From Bacteroidota bacterium (GTDB lineage Bacteria > Bacteroidota > Bacteroidia > UBA4408), in the NCBI GenBank assembly GCA_016718805.1, contig JADKCP010000003.1, forward strand, positions 124,001 through 188,000: 64,000 nt of DNA, in the 5' to 3' direction. The notes under the pieces are model-generated. The model did not search any database. It saw only the letters and a list, made by a program, of their open reading frames with translations, and had not been told where the DNA came from. A program made the translations under genes and the position numbers. Numbering within the stretch: the stretch's first letter is position 1; the number at the start of each line of letters is the position of its first letter. Below, piece by piece: positions 9,109 through 17,463 of the stretch.

Positions 9109-10368
9109 ATGAGAGTTTTTAAATTTGGTGGTGCCTCCGTAAAAGATGCCGCAGCTGTGAAGAATGTAGCAGCTATTTTGCAACTTTTTCCAAACGAAAA
9201 ATTAGTGGTTGTAATTTCGGCAATGGGTAAAACGACCAATGCTTTGGAGCGTATTACGGAAGCAACCTTTAGCAACCGCGCAGCAATTGAGTCACTAATA
9301 GCTGAAATCAAGAAGTATCACTTCGGCATACTTGAAGAATTGTTTAACGATAATACTTCACCGGTGTACGATGAAATATCGAATGCATTTGTTGAATTGG
9401 ATTGGGCTACCGAAGATGAACCTACCATGGGCTATGACCAAGCTTATGATCAAATAGTTTCGGTAGGTGAGATCATTTCAACAAAAATAGTTAGTGCTTA
9501 TTTAACCTCTGTTGGCATTAAGAATAAATGGCAGGATGCACGCGATTTTATTTGTACAGACAATACTTATCGCGAAGGAAAGGTAGATTGGAATGCTACT
9601 GAAGTGAAAGCAAAGGAGAAACTTCAATTTGCCACGGAAAATATAGTGCTCACTCAAGGATTTATAGGAAGCACTTCCGAAAATTTTACTACTACATTAG
9701 GCAGGGAAGGAAGTGATTATACAGCTTCAATAATTGCTTATACAATGAATGCTGAAGATGTAACAATTTGGAAAGATGTGCCGGGTGTATTAAACGCCGA
9801 TCCAAAATTTTTTGCAGATACAGTAATGCTGAATCAATTGAGTTATCAGGATGCAATAGAATTAACCTACTATGGTGCTACTGTAATACATCCCAAAACC
9901 ATAAAGCCGCTTCAAAATAAAGGTATACCACTTCGTGTAAAATCTTTTTTGGCTCCCAGCAATCAAGGAACTATAATTGACGCGAATGCTACTCACAACG
10001 CTGTTCCTTGTTTTATTTTTAAAACTGAACAAATGTTGATTTCTATTTCTCCAAAGGATTTTTCATTTATTGTTGAAGAAAATTTGAGTCAGCTTTTTTC
10101 AGTATTTGCAAGCTGTAATATCAAGATAAATTTGATGCAAAATTCGGCTATCAGTTTTTCAATTTGTGTGGATAACAATGAACACAAGGCAGAACAATTA
10201 ATTGAAAAATTGAAACAAGAATACCGTGTATTGTTCAATGAAAAACTTGAATTAATAACTATTCGAAATTACGATCAGGCTACAATTGACAGGGTTTCGA
10301 AGGGTAAATTAGTAATACTTGAGCAAAAAAGCCGAACAACAATACAACTGGTAGTGAAAAGCAAGTAG
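9109..10368 (+). CDS. lysC: Aspartate kinase (monofunctional)
   Basis: The protein starts with the kinase signature KFGGASVKD and has the substrate/ATP-site block TTLGREGSDYTAS near residues 195-208, then two C-terminal ACT-like regulatory segments (about residues 290-419). It phosphorylates L-aspartate, the first step to lysine, threonine and methionine. The 419-residue length means there is no fused homoserine dehydrogenase. The other pathway genes are not in this window. The ACT region suggests feedback control by an end-product amino acid, but which one cannot be read. It follows rlmB by 20 bases in the same tight gene string. Confidence 0.93.
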   Translation: MRVFKFGGASVKDAAAVKNVAAILQLFPNEKLVVVISAMGKTTNALERITEATFSNRAAIESLIAEIKKYHFGILEELFNDNTSPVYDEISNAFVELDWATEDEPTMGYDQAYDQIVSVGEIISTKIVSAYLTSVGIKNKWQDARDFICTDNTYREGKVDWNATEVKAKEKLQFATENIVLTQGFIGSTSENFTTTLGREGSDYTASIIAYTMNAEDVTIWKDVPGVLNADPKFFADTVMLNQLSYQDAIELTYYGATVIHPKTIKPLQNKGIPLRVKSFLAPSNQGTIIDANATHNAVPCFIFKTEQMLISISPKDFSFIVEENLSQLFSVFASCNIKINLMQNSAISFSICVDNNEHKAEQLIEKLKQEYRVLFNEKLELITIRNYDQATIDRVSKGKLVILEQKSRTTIQLVVKSK

Positions 10369-10481
10369 GAAAAATTCTACTTACTTTAAAATACTTATAC
10401 TCTAATTTTACATAGTTTTTATAAAATTTAACTTTTACAATTTATCCTATCAATTAACGAGAAATTCAAAAATTAACGACG

Positions 10482-12029
10482 ATGAAAAAAATTTATCTTA
10501 TTGCTGTTACCATGTTTGCTTTAGTTGCATTTCAACATTCCAATGCCCAAAGTTGGTCGCTCGATTCAAGTTTTAATTCGAATGGAATTAATAAGTTCAA
10601 TTTTAATAATAATATCGATCGCCTATTTGGAAGTGTGCTTCAATCAGACCAAAAGTTGGTAGTTGTAGGACTTAGTAAAAGTGGCAGTAACTTTCAATTG
10701 TGCGTTGCTCGTTTTTTAGTTAATGGCATACTCGATACTAGTTTTAGCAACGATGGAAAAGCCTATATCAGCATGGGAAATCAAGGTTCAATTGGAGGGA
10801 TTACTCCCAATGTAAAAATTGATAATTCAGGAAAACTTGTGTTAGTAACATCAGGAAGAGGCGGAACAAGTCAGGATGTGCTGGTTGCCAGATTGAATTC
10901 AAATGGCACTGCCGATTTAAGTTTTAATGGATCAGGAAGCACTTTTATTGATGTGCTTGGCAGTAATACGCAACCCGATGTAGGAACAGATTTAGATTTT
11001 GATTCCTATGGAAATATATACATTGTTGGAACAACCGGAGTTTCACCACCCATCGATAATCAAACATGTGTGCTTAAGCTTTCAAACAATGGTACTTTGG
11101 TTAACACTTTTGATTCAGATGGGATGAAATTATATAATCCCGGCGCAGGAAGTGAATTTGGATTACGCATAAAAGTCCTCAACAATAATCAAATTTTGTT
11201 TGGAGGTGATGCCGGTGCCGGAAATTATTTAATGGAAATAGATTCGTTAGGAAATCAATTAACTAGTTTTAATGGTACCGGATATGTGCCCATTACTTTT
11301 TCTGCATCTTCTGATTTTGGTGCAATGGTGGTTGACAGTATCGGACGAATTTTGTTAGGTGCTACAGTTAACACTCCAACAAGCAATATTGGTATTGCTC
11401 GCTTTTTATTGGGAGGTACAACAGATGTAAGTTTTGGTACGAGTGGTCAAAGTGAATTTACAGTTGGTCCAGGTGATGATGTACTTACCGACATGAAAGT
11501 TATAGCTAACAACAAACTACTAATTAGCGGGTATTCCTTTAGCAATGCAACGGGAAGCGAAGATTTTATGGTGGCCCAAGTTAATGCTTCTGGGGCTCTA
11601 GATAATACATTCAACAATGGTTCTTCCAATTTTATGAGTGCTGTTGCTACCGGTGCTGTTACTGATAAATGTAATAGTATGCAACTCATGAACGACGGTA
11701 GAATTATTTTGGTTGGTACATTGGTAATTAGTTCAGCAGTTAATGAAGACTGCGCTGTAATCCGCATAACTAACGGTCAACCTTTGAATCTAAGCGATAT
11801 TAGCTTTACCAAAGGAATAAGTACTTTCCCGAATCCCTTTGCCGGTGAGTTAATTATTGAAACTAGCTCAAATGAACTCTTTTCAATTTATACGTCCCAA
11901 GGTGAACTAGTTAAATCGATAAAGTGTGCAACAGGATTGAACCATTTTAACTTAATAGACCTTCCTTTAGGAATGTATTTTTTAAGAAGCGAAAATGGAA
12001 AAGTTGTACAAAAATTAATTCGTAATTAA
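10482..12029 (+). CDS. T9SS-exported delta-60 repeat protein
   Basis: A signal peptide (MKKIYLIAVTMFALVAF, ending near SNAQ) is followed by about six to seven delta-60 repeats. Each has a blade such as LVARLNSNGTADLSFNGSG, with the pattern (V/I)ARF or ARLxxxGxxDxSFxxxG about every 55-60 residues. The last 75 residues form a Por-type (type A) sorting domain: FPNPFAGELIIE, then LPLGMYFLRSENGKVVQKLIRN. The repeats probably build a beta-propeller on the cell surface or in the medium. The ligand is unknown. It stands between lysC and a GNAT gene with its own intergenic gaps, so it is probably expressed alone. Confidence 0.85.
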   Translation: MKKIYLIAVTMFALVAFQHSNAQSWSLDSSFNSNGINKFNFNNNIDRLFGSVLQSDQKLVVVGLSKSGSNFQLCVARFLVNGILDTSFSNDGKAYISMGNQGSIGGITPNVKIDNSGKLVLVTSGRGGTSQDVLVARLNSNGTADLSFNGSGSTFIDVLGSNTQPDVGTDLDFDSYGNIYIVGTTGVSPPIDNQTCVLKLSNNGTLVNTFDSDGMKLYNPGAGSEFGLRIKVLNNNQILFGGDAGAGNYLMEIDSLGNQLTSFNGTGYVPITFSASSDFGAMVVDSIGRILLGATVNTPTSNIGIARFLLGGTTDVSFGTSGQSEFTVGPGDDVLTDMKVIANNKLLISGYSFSNATGSEDFMVAQVNASGALDNTFNNGSSNFMSAVATGAVTDKCNSMQLMNDGRIILVGTLVISSAVNEDCAVIRITNGQPLNLSDISFTKGISTFPNPFAGELIIETSSNELFSIYTSQGELVKSIKCATGLNHFNLIDLPLGMYFLRSENGKVVQKLIRN

Positions 12030-12177
12030 TTCCTCAAAGTGAAGCAGGAGTGATGTATTTGCTCCCGAAGAAAGTATAATTTCTTTGGAGGTTTTAGCAT
12101 GTAAATCAAACAATGAATGAATAAAATTATGCTAAATTTAGCCTCAGCAGTTTCCAACAATCTGCTACGTTTATTCT

Positions 12178-12723
12178 ATGCTTGATACTAAAAATTTACA
12201 ACTAAAAGATATTACTCCTTCTTTTATTCATCAGCTAATTGCAGACTCTACTGAAGAGGTGGTGTGTGCAACAATGGGTTGTTCAAAACAAGATTATGAG
12301 CACTATAAATCCATGCATGAATTGGGCATGGAAACACATCGAATTTCGCTGCATACTTTTTTATTAATTGACAAGAAAAGTAATTTGCCAATAGGTGAAT
12401 GTGGTTTTCATACTTGGAATAAAACACATCAACGAGCCGAACTATTTTATGTGATTCGGAATGAACTATTCAAAAATAAAGGCCTCATGAAAGAAGCAGT
12501 TGAAGCCATTTTAAATTTTGGATTTACTCAAATGAACTTGCACAGGGTGGAAGCTTTGATTGATCCAAACAATTTGCCTTCGCTAAAAATTTTACAAAGG
12601 TTTGGATTCATAAAGGAAGGAGTTATGCGTGAAGATTATTCGGTAAATGGTAAAAATGAAGACTCAGATTGCTATTCCTTATTAAAGTGGGAATGGGACA
12701 ATCAGCGCAAAGCCATTTACTAA
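12178..12723 (+). CDS. GNAT N-acetyltransferase, RimJ/RimL-like
   Basis: The 181-residue protein has the GNAT fold signatures of the RimJ/RimL subgroup: IGECGFHTWNKTHQRAELFYVI (strands 3-4), the acetyl-CoA-binding stretch KNKGLMKEAVEAILNFGF, and the block LHRVEALIDPNNLPSLKILQRFGFIKEGVMRE. It would transfer acetyl from acetyl-CoA to an amine, possibly an N-terminal amine of a ribosomal or other protein; the substrate cannot be assigned. It lies 36 bases before a class V aminotransferase on the same strand, a likely two-gene unit. Confidence 0.85.
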   Translation: MLDTKNLQLKDITPSFIHQLIADSTEEVVCATMGCSKQDYEHYKSMHELGMETHRISLHTFLLIDKKSNLPIGECGFHTWNKTHQRAELFYVIRNELFKNKGLMKEAVEAILNFGFTQMNLHRVEALIDPNNLPSLKILQRFGFIKEGVMREDYSVNGKNEDSDCYSLLKWEWDNQRKAIY

Positions 12724-12759
12724 AATCATTTAGGAAAAACTCATTCGTAAGATTTCGTT

Positions 12760-13956
12760 ATGCTAACAAAAGGAGAAAACCAATTACCAATTTTAAAATC
12801 TGAGTTTTTATTAGATCATGGTATAACTTACTTAAATTTTGGTTCGTTTGGAGCTTGTCTGAAGCCGGTATTTGAGGACTATATTAAATGGCAGTATGAA
12901 TTAGAAAAAGAACCTGTTCAGTTTATCACGCGAAATGGAATTACCTATTTGCAAGAATCAAAAGATGCACTTTCAACCTATTTAAATTGTTCTGCTGAAG
13001 ATTTGATTTTTACACCCAATCCTTCGCATGCAGTAAATTTAGTTGCAAAGAATTTAGAGTTAAAACCCGACGATGAAATTTTAACCACAAATTTAGAATA
13101 TGGAGCTTGCGATAAAACTTGGCAATTTTACTGCAAGAAAAGTGGGGCTAAATATATTCGACAAAAAATTGAATTACCATTGCAATCGAAGCAAAAATTC
13201 ATTGATGATTTCTTTAAAGGATTTAGCCACAAAACAAAGTTGGTTTTTATAAGCCATATTACGAGTGCAACCGGTTTAGTTTTTCCGGTTGATGAAATTT
13301 GTGCAATAGCCAAACAACGAGGTGTAATGACCTTTGTCGACGGTGCGCACGCTCCCGGTCAAGTACCACTTGATTTGCAAAAGCTACAAGCCGATTTTTA
13401 TACAGGAGCTTGTCATAAATGGATGCTAACACCAAAAGGTTGTTCTTTTTTAATGGTAAAAAAGCCATTTCAAAACTTGCTTGAACCCTTGATTGTGAGT
13501 TGGGGATATGATGGAACAGTGCCATCAAATGCTACTTTCCAACAGTTTCATCAGTTCAACGGAACTCGTGATTTTTCGGCCTATCTTACACTTCCGACTG
13601 CAATAGATTTTATGCAACGAAATAACTGGAATGAACTTTCAAAAATTTGCCGAAATTTAGTTTTATCCAATGCTCAAAAATTTTGTGAACTATTAGGTTC
13701 AACTCCTATTTGTCCAATATCGGAGGTGTTTTTAGCGCAGCTATACAGCATCCGAATCACTACTTCAAATCCCGAAAAACTGCAGCGACTTTTATACGAA
13801 AAGTACCACATCGAGATTCCAGTAATACAAATCAACAATGAGGTGTATATGCGTTTTTCGATACAGGTTTTTAATTCGCAAAAGGATTTAGATATACTTT
13901 ACGAAGGCTTATCCGACATTCTTAGCAATACTGATTTAATTGAGATTAGCAAGTAA
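12760..13956 (+). CDS. Class V PLP-dependent aminotransferase family protein
   Basis: This 398-residue fold-type I PLP enzyme resembles the isopenicillin-N epimerase/cysteine desulfurase-like group. The N-terminus LDHGITYLNFGSFGACLKPV is typical. The PLP-contacting Asp and His lie in FVDGAHAPGQVP, and the Schiff-base Lys is in GACHKWMLTPKG (about residue 223). Substrate, and whether it acts as epimerase, desulfurase or lyase, cannot be told; no partner scaffold gene (iscU/sufE-like) is nearby. It is convergent with the minus-strand dehydrogenase gene 33 bases away. Confidence 0.82.
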   Translation: MLTKGENQLPILKSEFLLDHGITYLNFGSFGACLKPVFEDYIKWQYELEKEPVQFITRNGITYLQESKDALSTYLNCSAEDLIFTPNPSHAVNLVAKNLELKPDDEILTTNLEYGACDKTWQFYCKKSGAKYIRQKIELPLQSKQKFIDDFFKGFSHKTKLVFISHITSATGLVFPVDEICAIAKQRGVMTFVDGAHAPGQVPLDLQKLQADFYTGACHKWMLTPKGCSFLMVKKPFQNLLEPLIVSWGYDGTVPSNATFQQFHQFNGTRDFSAYLTLPTAIDFMQRNNWNELSKICRNLVLSNAQKFCELLGSTPICPISEVFLAQLYSIRITTSNPEKLQRLLYEKYHIEIPVIQINNEVYMRFSIQVFNSQKDLDILYEGLSDILSNTDLIEISK

Positions 13957-13988
13957 TTGAAGCGAGTGGCTCACAGTGTGAGATAGCT

Positions 13989-14933
13989 TTAAAGATTAAA
14001 CTCTGAAATAATTTTTTCGCCAATAACACGCGCAATTTTTTCATTCGATTCCTTTGTCCAGCCAGCAATGTGTGGACTTAGCAACACCTTGTTACTTTGA
14101 ATCAAATACTGCATTCCTTCGGAATTTGAAGTTTGTGTATGCTCAAAACTTTGTTCTTCAAATTCAAATACATCCAAACAAGCTCCTAGAACTTTTCCGT
14201 TTTTAATTGCTATGGACAAATCAGTTAAATTTACTATTCCACCTCTTGCTGTATTAATGAGGTAAAAGTTTTTTTTGAATTGCTTAAAAAAGTTTGTGTT
14301 GACCATTTGTAGAGTTTCTGCCGTAAGTGGAACATGCAAACTTACAACATCGCTTTCCTCAAATAAATGTTCCAGGGTTGATTCAACAATATAGTCACCT
14401 CGGTGAGCATAGTTCTTTTTGTATTTATCATACACAATTACTTTCACATCAAAGCCACTTAATCGCTGGGCAAAAGCTTCGCCCATGAATCCATAGCCTA
14501 TAATTCCAACGGTTTTTCCTTTTAGTTCAACACCCCAGTTTGCTGTACGATTCCAAATGCCTGCTCTTACTTCAGCGTCCGCTTTAAACAGATTATTAAA
14601 CAAGGCTAATAGCATTCCAATTGCATGTTCTGCAACTGAATCACGATTCCCTTCTGGTGAACGAAAACACTTTATTCCCTTGCTTTCAGCAAATGTAACA
14701 TCAATATTTTCGAGTCCTGCTCCAGGTCTTGCAATAAACTTAAGTTCTTTTCCTTTTTCAATAAAATCAGCGTCGAGTTTGAATCTGCTTCGTAGTACGA
14801 TTCCATCGTAAGCAGGAAGTATATTTTCAATTTCTTCTTTAGATAGGGAGTCGGCCATTATGCATTCAACTCCTTTTGCCTTGAGCAATTGCGGGAGCAC
14901 CGGATGGGTTGTATCAATAAATAATACTTTCAT
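13989..14933 (-). CDS. D-isomer-specific 2-hydroxyacid dehydrogenase (SerA-like)
   Basis: The 314-residue enzyme has the two-domain D-2-hydroxyacid dehydrogenase layout: an NAD-binding Rossmann motif GKTVGIIGYGFMGEAFAQRL near residues 139-158, the substrate-site block NTARGGIVNL, and the catalytic His in LLSPHIAGWT near the C-terminus. It could be the D-3-phosphoglycerate dehydrogenase of serine synthesis, but it lacks a C-terminal ACT domain and no serB/serC is adjacent, so the substrate is left open. Its ATG abuts the TAA of rsmA with no gap, so it is the last gene of a DUF4286-rsmA-dehydrogenase operon with translational coupling. Confidence 0.85.
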   Translation of the reverse strand: MKVLFIDTTHPVLPQLLKAKGVECIMADSLSKEEIENILPAYDGIVLRSRFKLDADFIEKGKELKFIARPGAGLENIDVTFAESKGIKCFRSPEGNRDSVAEHAIGMLLALFNNLFKADAEVRAGIWNRTANWGVELKGKTVGIIGYGFMGEAFAQRLSGFDVKVIVYDKYKKNYAHRGDYIVESTLEHLFEESDVVSLHVPLTAETLQMVNTNFFKQFKKNFYLINTARGGIVNLTDLSIAIKNGKVLGACLDVFEFEEQSFEHTQTSNSEGMQYLIQSNKVLLSPHIAGWTKESNEKIARVIGEKIISEFNL

Positions 14934-15719
14934 TTAAACGGATAATTTTTCGATGCAATTGGTAAGTTCAATAAAATTTTCAACAGATAGTTCCTCCGCT
15001 CTTTTGCTTAAAAACGGATGCTCAAAATTAGCTCCTTTGATCAATGATTTCAAAGCATTTCGCAAAGTCTTTCTCCGTTGATTAAAGCCTGTTTTAACTA
15101 CTGTAACAAAAAGTGCTTCGTTGCAATCCAATTGTTTTCGCTGGTTTCGAATACACCTGATTACACCGGACTTTACTTTGGGAGGCGGTTGAAATACATG
15201 TTCCGGTACAGTAAATAAATAAGAAATATCGTAGTAAGCTTGCATAAAAACGCTTAAAATTCCATATATCTTTTTGCCCGGTTGTGAAGCAATACGCTCT
15301 GCTACTTCTTTTTGAAACATACCTACAACTTCAGGAATTTGATTCCGATAATCCAATACCTTAAATAATATTTGAGATGAGATGTTGTATGGAAAATTGC
15401 CAATTATAGCAAACGGTTCTTTAAAAAATTGATGTAAATCTATGCGTAAAAAATCGCCATTAATGATTCGTTCTTTTAATTCTGGAAAGCGATGTTGGAG
15501 GTAGTTTATTGATTCGGTATCAATGTCAATAATACTCGTTTCGTAGGATTTGTTTTGAAGCAAAAATTGTGTTAGAACGCCCATTCCTGGACCAATTTCC
15601 AATACTTTTGAATAGGTGTTTTTTAGCGTTAAGCTAGCTACAATATCAGCAGCAATTTGTTCATCTTTTAAAAAATGCTGACCTAATTCCTTCTTAGCTT
15701 TTACGGGTTCTTGCCTCAT
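14934..15719 (-). CDS. rsmA: 16S rRNA dimethyladenosine transferase RsmA/KsgA
   Basis: The 261-residue protein begins with KKELGQHFLKDEQI, the RsmA N-terminal signature. SAM-binding motif I is LEIGPGMGVLTQFLL, and the catalytic motif IV is GNFPYNISSQILFK. The C-terminal helical domain contains the block GFNQRRKTLRNALKSL. It dimethylates two adjacent adenosines near the 3' end of 16S rRNA during late 30S assembly. Its length is normal. It follows the DUF4286 gene by 3 bases and abuts the next gene directly. Confidence 0.95.
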   Translation of the reverse strand: MRQEPVKAKKELGQHFLKDEQIAADIVASLTLKNTYSKVLEIGPGMGVLTQFLLQNKSYETSIIDIDTESINYLQHRFPELKERIINGDFLRIDLHQFFKEPFAIIGNFPYNISSQILFKVLDYRNQIPEVVGMFQKEVAERIASQPGKKIYGILSVFMQAYYDISYLFTVPEHVFQPPPKVKSGVIRCIRNQRKQLDCNEALFVTVVKTGFNQRRKTLRNALKSLIKGANFEHPFLSKRAEELSVENFIELTNCIEKLSV

Positions 15720-15722
15720 GTA

Positions 15723-16022
15723 TTAAAGCACTTCAAGTAATGAACGAAAAGCAACAAATTTCCCATCGTAACGCTTCTTTACATCGGCCTGTAATGCAGG
15801 AGCACATTCATGTTGATATTTTTTGTAAACTTCGAGTGAAGGACAAGTATATTGAAAGGAGTAGGTAAGTCCTTGTTCTTCCTCAAGTAACAAGCGACAA
15901 ATTTTATTTTCAGTAAAATATCCGGTTGCCATAACCTGCGGTACATGTGTGTTTCGCATCCAATTAAGCCACTCATCGTGCACATCCAGTTCAATATTTA
16001 CTGTAACATTGTAAATTATCAT
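15723..16022 (-). CDS. DUF4286 family protein
   Basis: The protein starts at the ATG of MIIYNVTVNIELD. An in-frame upstream start at 16118 would overlap the purB coding start at 16106 and add 32 residues without family similarity. The 99-residue product has a ferredoxin-like/antibiotic-monooxygenase-like appearance (VHDEWLNWMRNTHVPQVMAT, then YSFQYTC). That matches the DUF4286 family of Bacteroidota, whose function is unknown. It heads the minus-strand operon with rsmA and is divergent from purB. Confidence 0.82.
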   Translation of the reverse strand: MIIYNVTVNIELDVHDEWLNWMRNTHVPQVMATGYFTENKICRLLLEEEQGLTYSFQYTCPSLEVYKKYQHECAPALQADVKKRYDGKFVAFRSLLEVL

Positions 16023-16059
16023 TGCTATTTTTTTTATCAAAAGTAACAAAATGCTCAAG

Positions 16060-16089
16060 TTTACATTTGCCTTCATTTTACTATCTTCG
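16060..16089 (+). promoter_or_regulatory. Candidate Bacteroidota-type promoter of purB
   Basis: TTTA at 16060-16063 and TATCTTCG at 16082-16089 are 18 bases apart. They approximate the Bacteroidota primary-sigma consensus TTTG ... TAnnTTTG, and the -7 element ends 16 bases before the purB ATG. The deoC promoter candidate has the same spacing. Confidence 0.4.
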
Positions 16090-16105
16090 GCCTTTGTTTT
16101 AAAAA

Positions 16106-17449
16106 ATGAACGATTCATTACTTACAGCTATTTCCCCGATCGACGGTAGGTATTCGGGTAAGACGCACGAATTAGCCAATTATTTTTCTGAATTTGCGCT
16201 TATTAAATATAGGGTAAAGGTAGAAATCGAATACTTTATTGCCCTTTGCGAGCTTCCTTTGCCACAACTTTCAAAAGTTAATAAAGACCTATTTCCACAA
16301 CTTCGTGAAATAGCTAATAGTTTTTCTATTGCCGACGCAGGGAGAATAAAATCTATTGAGAAAACTACCAACCACGATGTTAAAGCTGTGGAATATTTTG
16401 TCAAGGAAAAATTTGAAGTTCTCCAACTTGGACAATACAAAGAATTTATACATTTTGGTTTAACTTCTCAAGACATTAACAATACTGCTGTTCCGCTATC
16501 TGTAAAGGATGCGTTGACAGAAATTTATTATCCTTTGTTACAAAAGATTGAGCAGCATTTAATCAACTGTTCAACCAATTTTGCTGAAGTTACATTGCTT
16601 GCTCGAACGCATGGTCAGCCGGCTTCACCTACGCGCTTGGGTAAAGAGTTTTATGTGTTTGTTGAGCGATTACAAAATCAATTTCAATTATTGAAATCGA
16701 TTCCACATGCAGCTAAATTTGGGGGTGCTACCGGAAATTTTAATGCACACCACTTTGCCTATCCTTCCATTGATTGGAAAAAATTTGCAGATAATTTTGT
16801 TGAAAAAAGCCTTGGATTGAAGCGTTCGCAGTATACCACACAAATTGAACATTACGATTACTTTGCTGCAACTTGTGATTCGCTCAAACGCATTAATACC
16901 ATACTTATTGATTTGAATCGAGATATTTGGGCTTATATTTCAATGGATTATTTTAAACAAAAAATCAAGGAAGGCGAAGTTGGCTCATCAGCAATGCCGC
17001 ATAAAGTTAACCCGATAGACTTCGAAAACTCTGAAGGTAATTTAGGTATTGCAAATGCACTTTTTGAACACCTTTCTGCAAAGCTTCCAATTTCACGTTT
17101 ACAGCGAGATTTAACTGATTCAACTGTATTGAGAAATGTAGGTGTTCCTTTTGCTCACAGTGTAATTGCGTTTAAATCATTAGTACAAGGGTTAGACAAA
17201 TTAGTACTAAACAAAGCCAGAATCGATCAGGATTTAGAAGATAATTGGGCAGTTGTTGCTGAAGCAATTCAAACAATTTTGCGACGTGAAAATTATCCTA
17301 ATCCATACGAAACACTCAAGGAACTTACACGAACGCATCAAAAGCTGAATGCTCAAAGTTTCGCTGATTTTATCGATTCACTAAAAGTGAGTGCTGAAGT
17401 GAAACAAGAATTAAAAGGCATTAGTCCGCACAACTATACAGGAATTTAA
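16106..17449 (+). CDS. purB: Adenylosuccinate lyase
   Basis: The 447-residue enzyme carries the fumarase/aspartase-superfamily signature GSSAMPHKVNPIDFENSEGN (flexible catalytic loop, about residues 292-311). The substrate-site blocks are ARTHGQPASPTRLGKEF, HFGLTSQDINNTA and the N-terminal AISPIDGRYSGKT. It acts twice in purine synthesis, splitting SAICAR to AICAR and adenylosuccinate to AMP, with fumarate released. Length and motifs are normal. It reads divergently from DUF4286-rsmA, and the ABC transporter gene follows after 14 bases. Confidence 0.96.
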   Translation: MNDSLLTAISPIDGRYSGKTHELANYFSEFALIKYRVKVEIEYFIALCELPLPQLSKVNKDLFPQLREIANSFSIADAGRIKSIEKTTNHDVKAVEYFVKEKFEVLQLGQYKEFIHFGLTSQDINNTAVPLSVKDALTEIYYPLLQKIEQHLINCSTNFAEVTLLARTHGQPASPTRLGKEFYVFVERLQNQFQLLKSIPHAAKFGGATGNFNAHHFAYPSIDWKKFADNFVEKSLGLKRSQYTTQIEHYDYFAATCDSLKRINTILIDLNRDIWAYISMDYFKQKIKEGEVGSSAMPHKVNPIDFENSEGNLGIANALFEHLSAKLPISRLQRDLTDSTVLRNVGVPFAHSVIAFKSLVQGLDKLVLNKARIDQDLEDNWAVVAEAIQTILRRENYPNPYETLKELTRTHQKLNAQSFADFIDSLKVSAEVKQELKGISPHNYTGI

Positions 17450-17463
17450 TACTCAATCCAGTT

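Noticed and set aside
8578..9183. 201-residue ORF on the minus strand
   Set aside because: It lies antisense to rlmB and runs into the start of lysC, both of which have clear catalytic motifs, and it has no recognisable motif of its own.
10363..10382. AAGTAG...CTACTT hairpin after lysC
   Set aside because: The 6-bp stem overlaps the stop codon and has low expected stability, so it is not a convincing terminator.
16023..16118. N-terminal extension of the DUF4286 protein
   Set aside because: It would overlap the purB coding start on the other strand and adds residues unlike the family; the ATG at 16022 fits.
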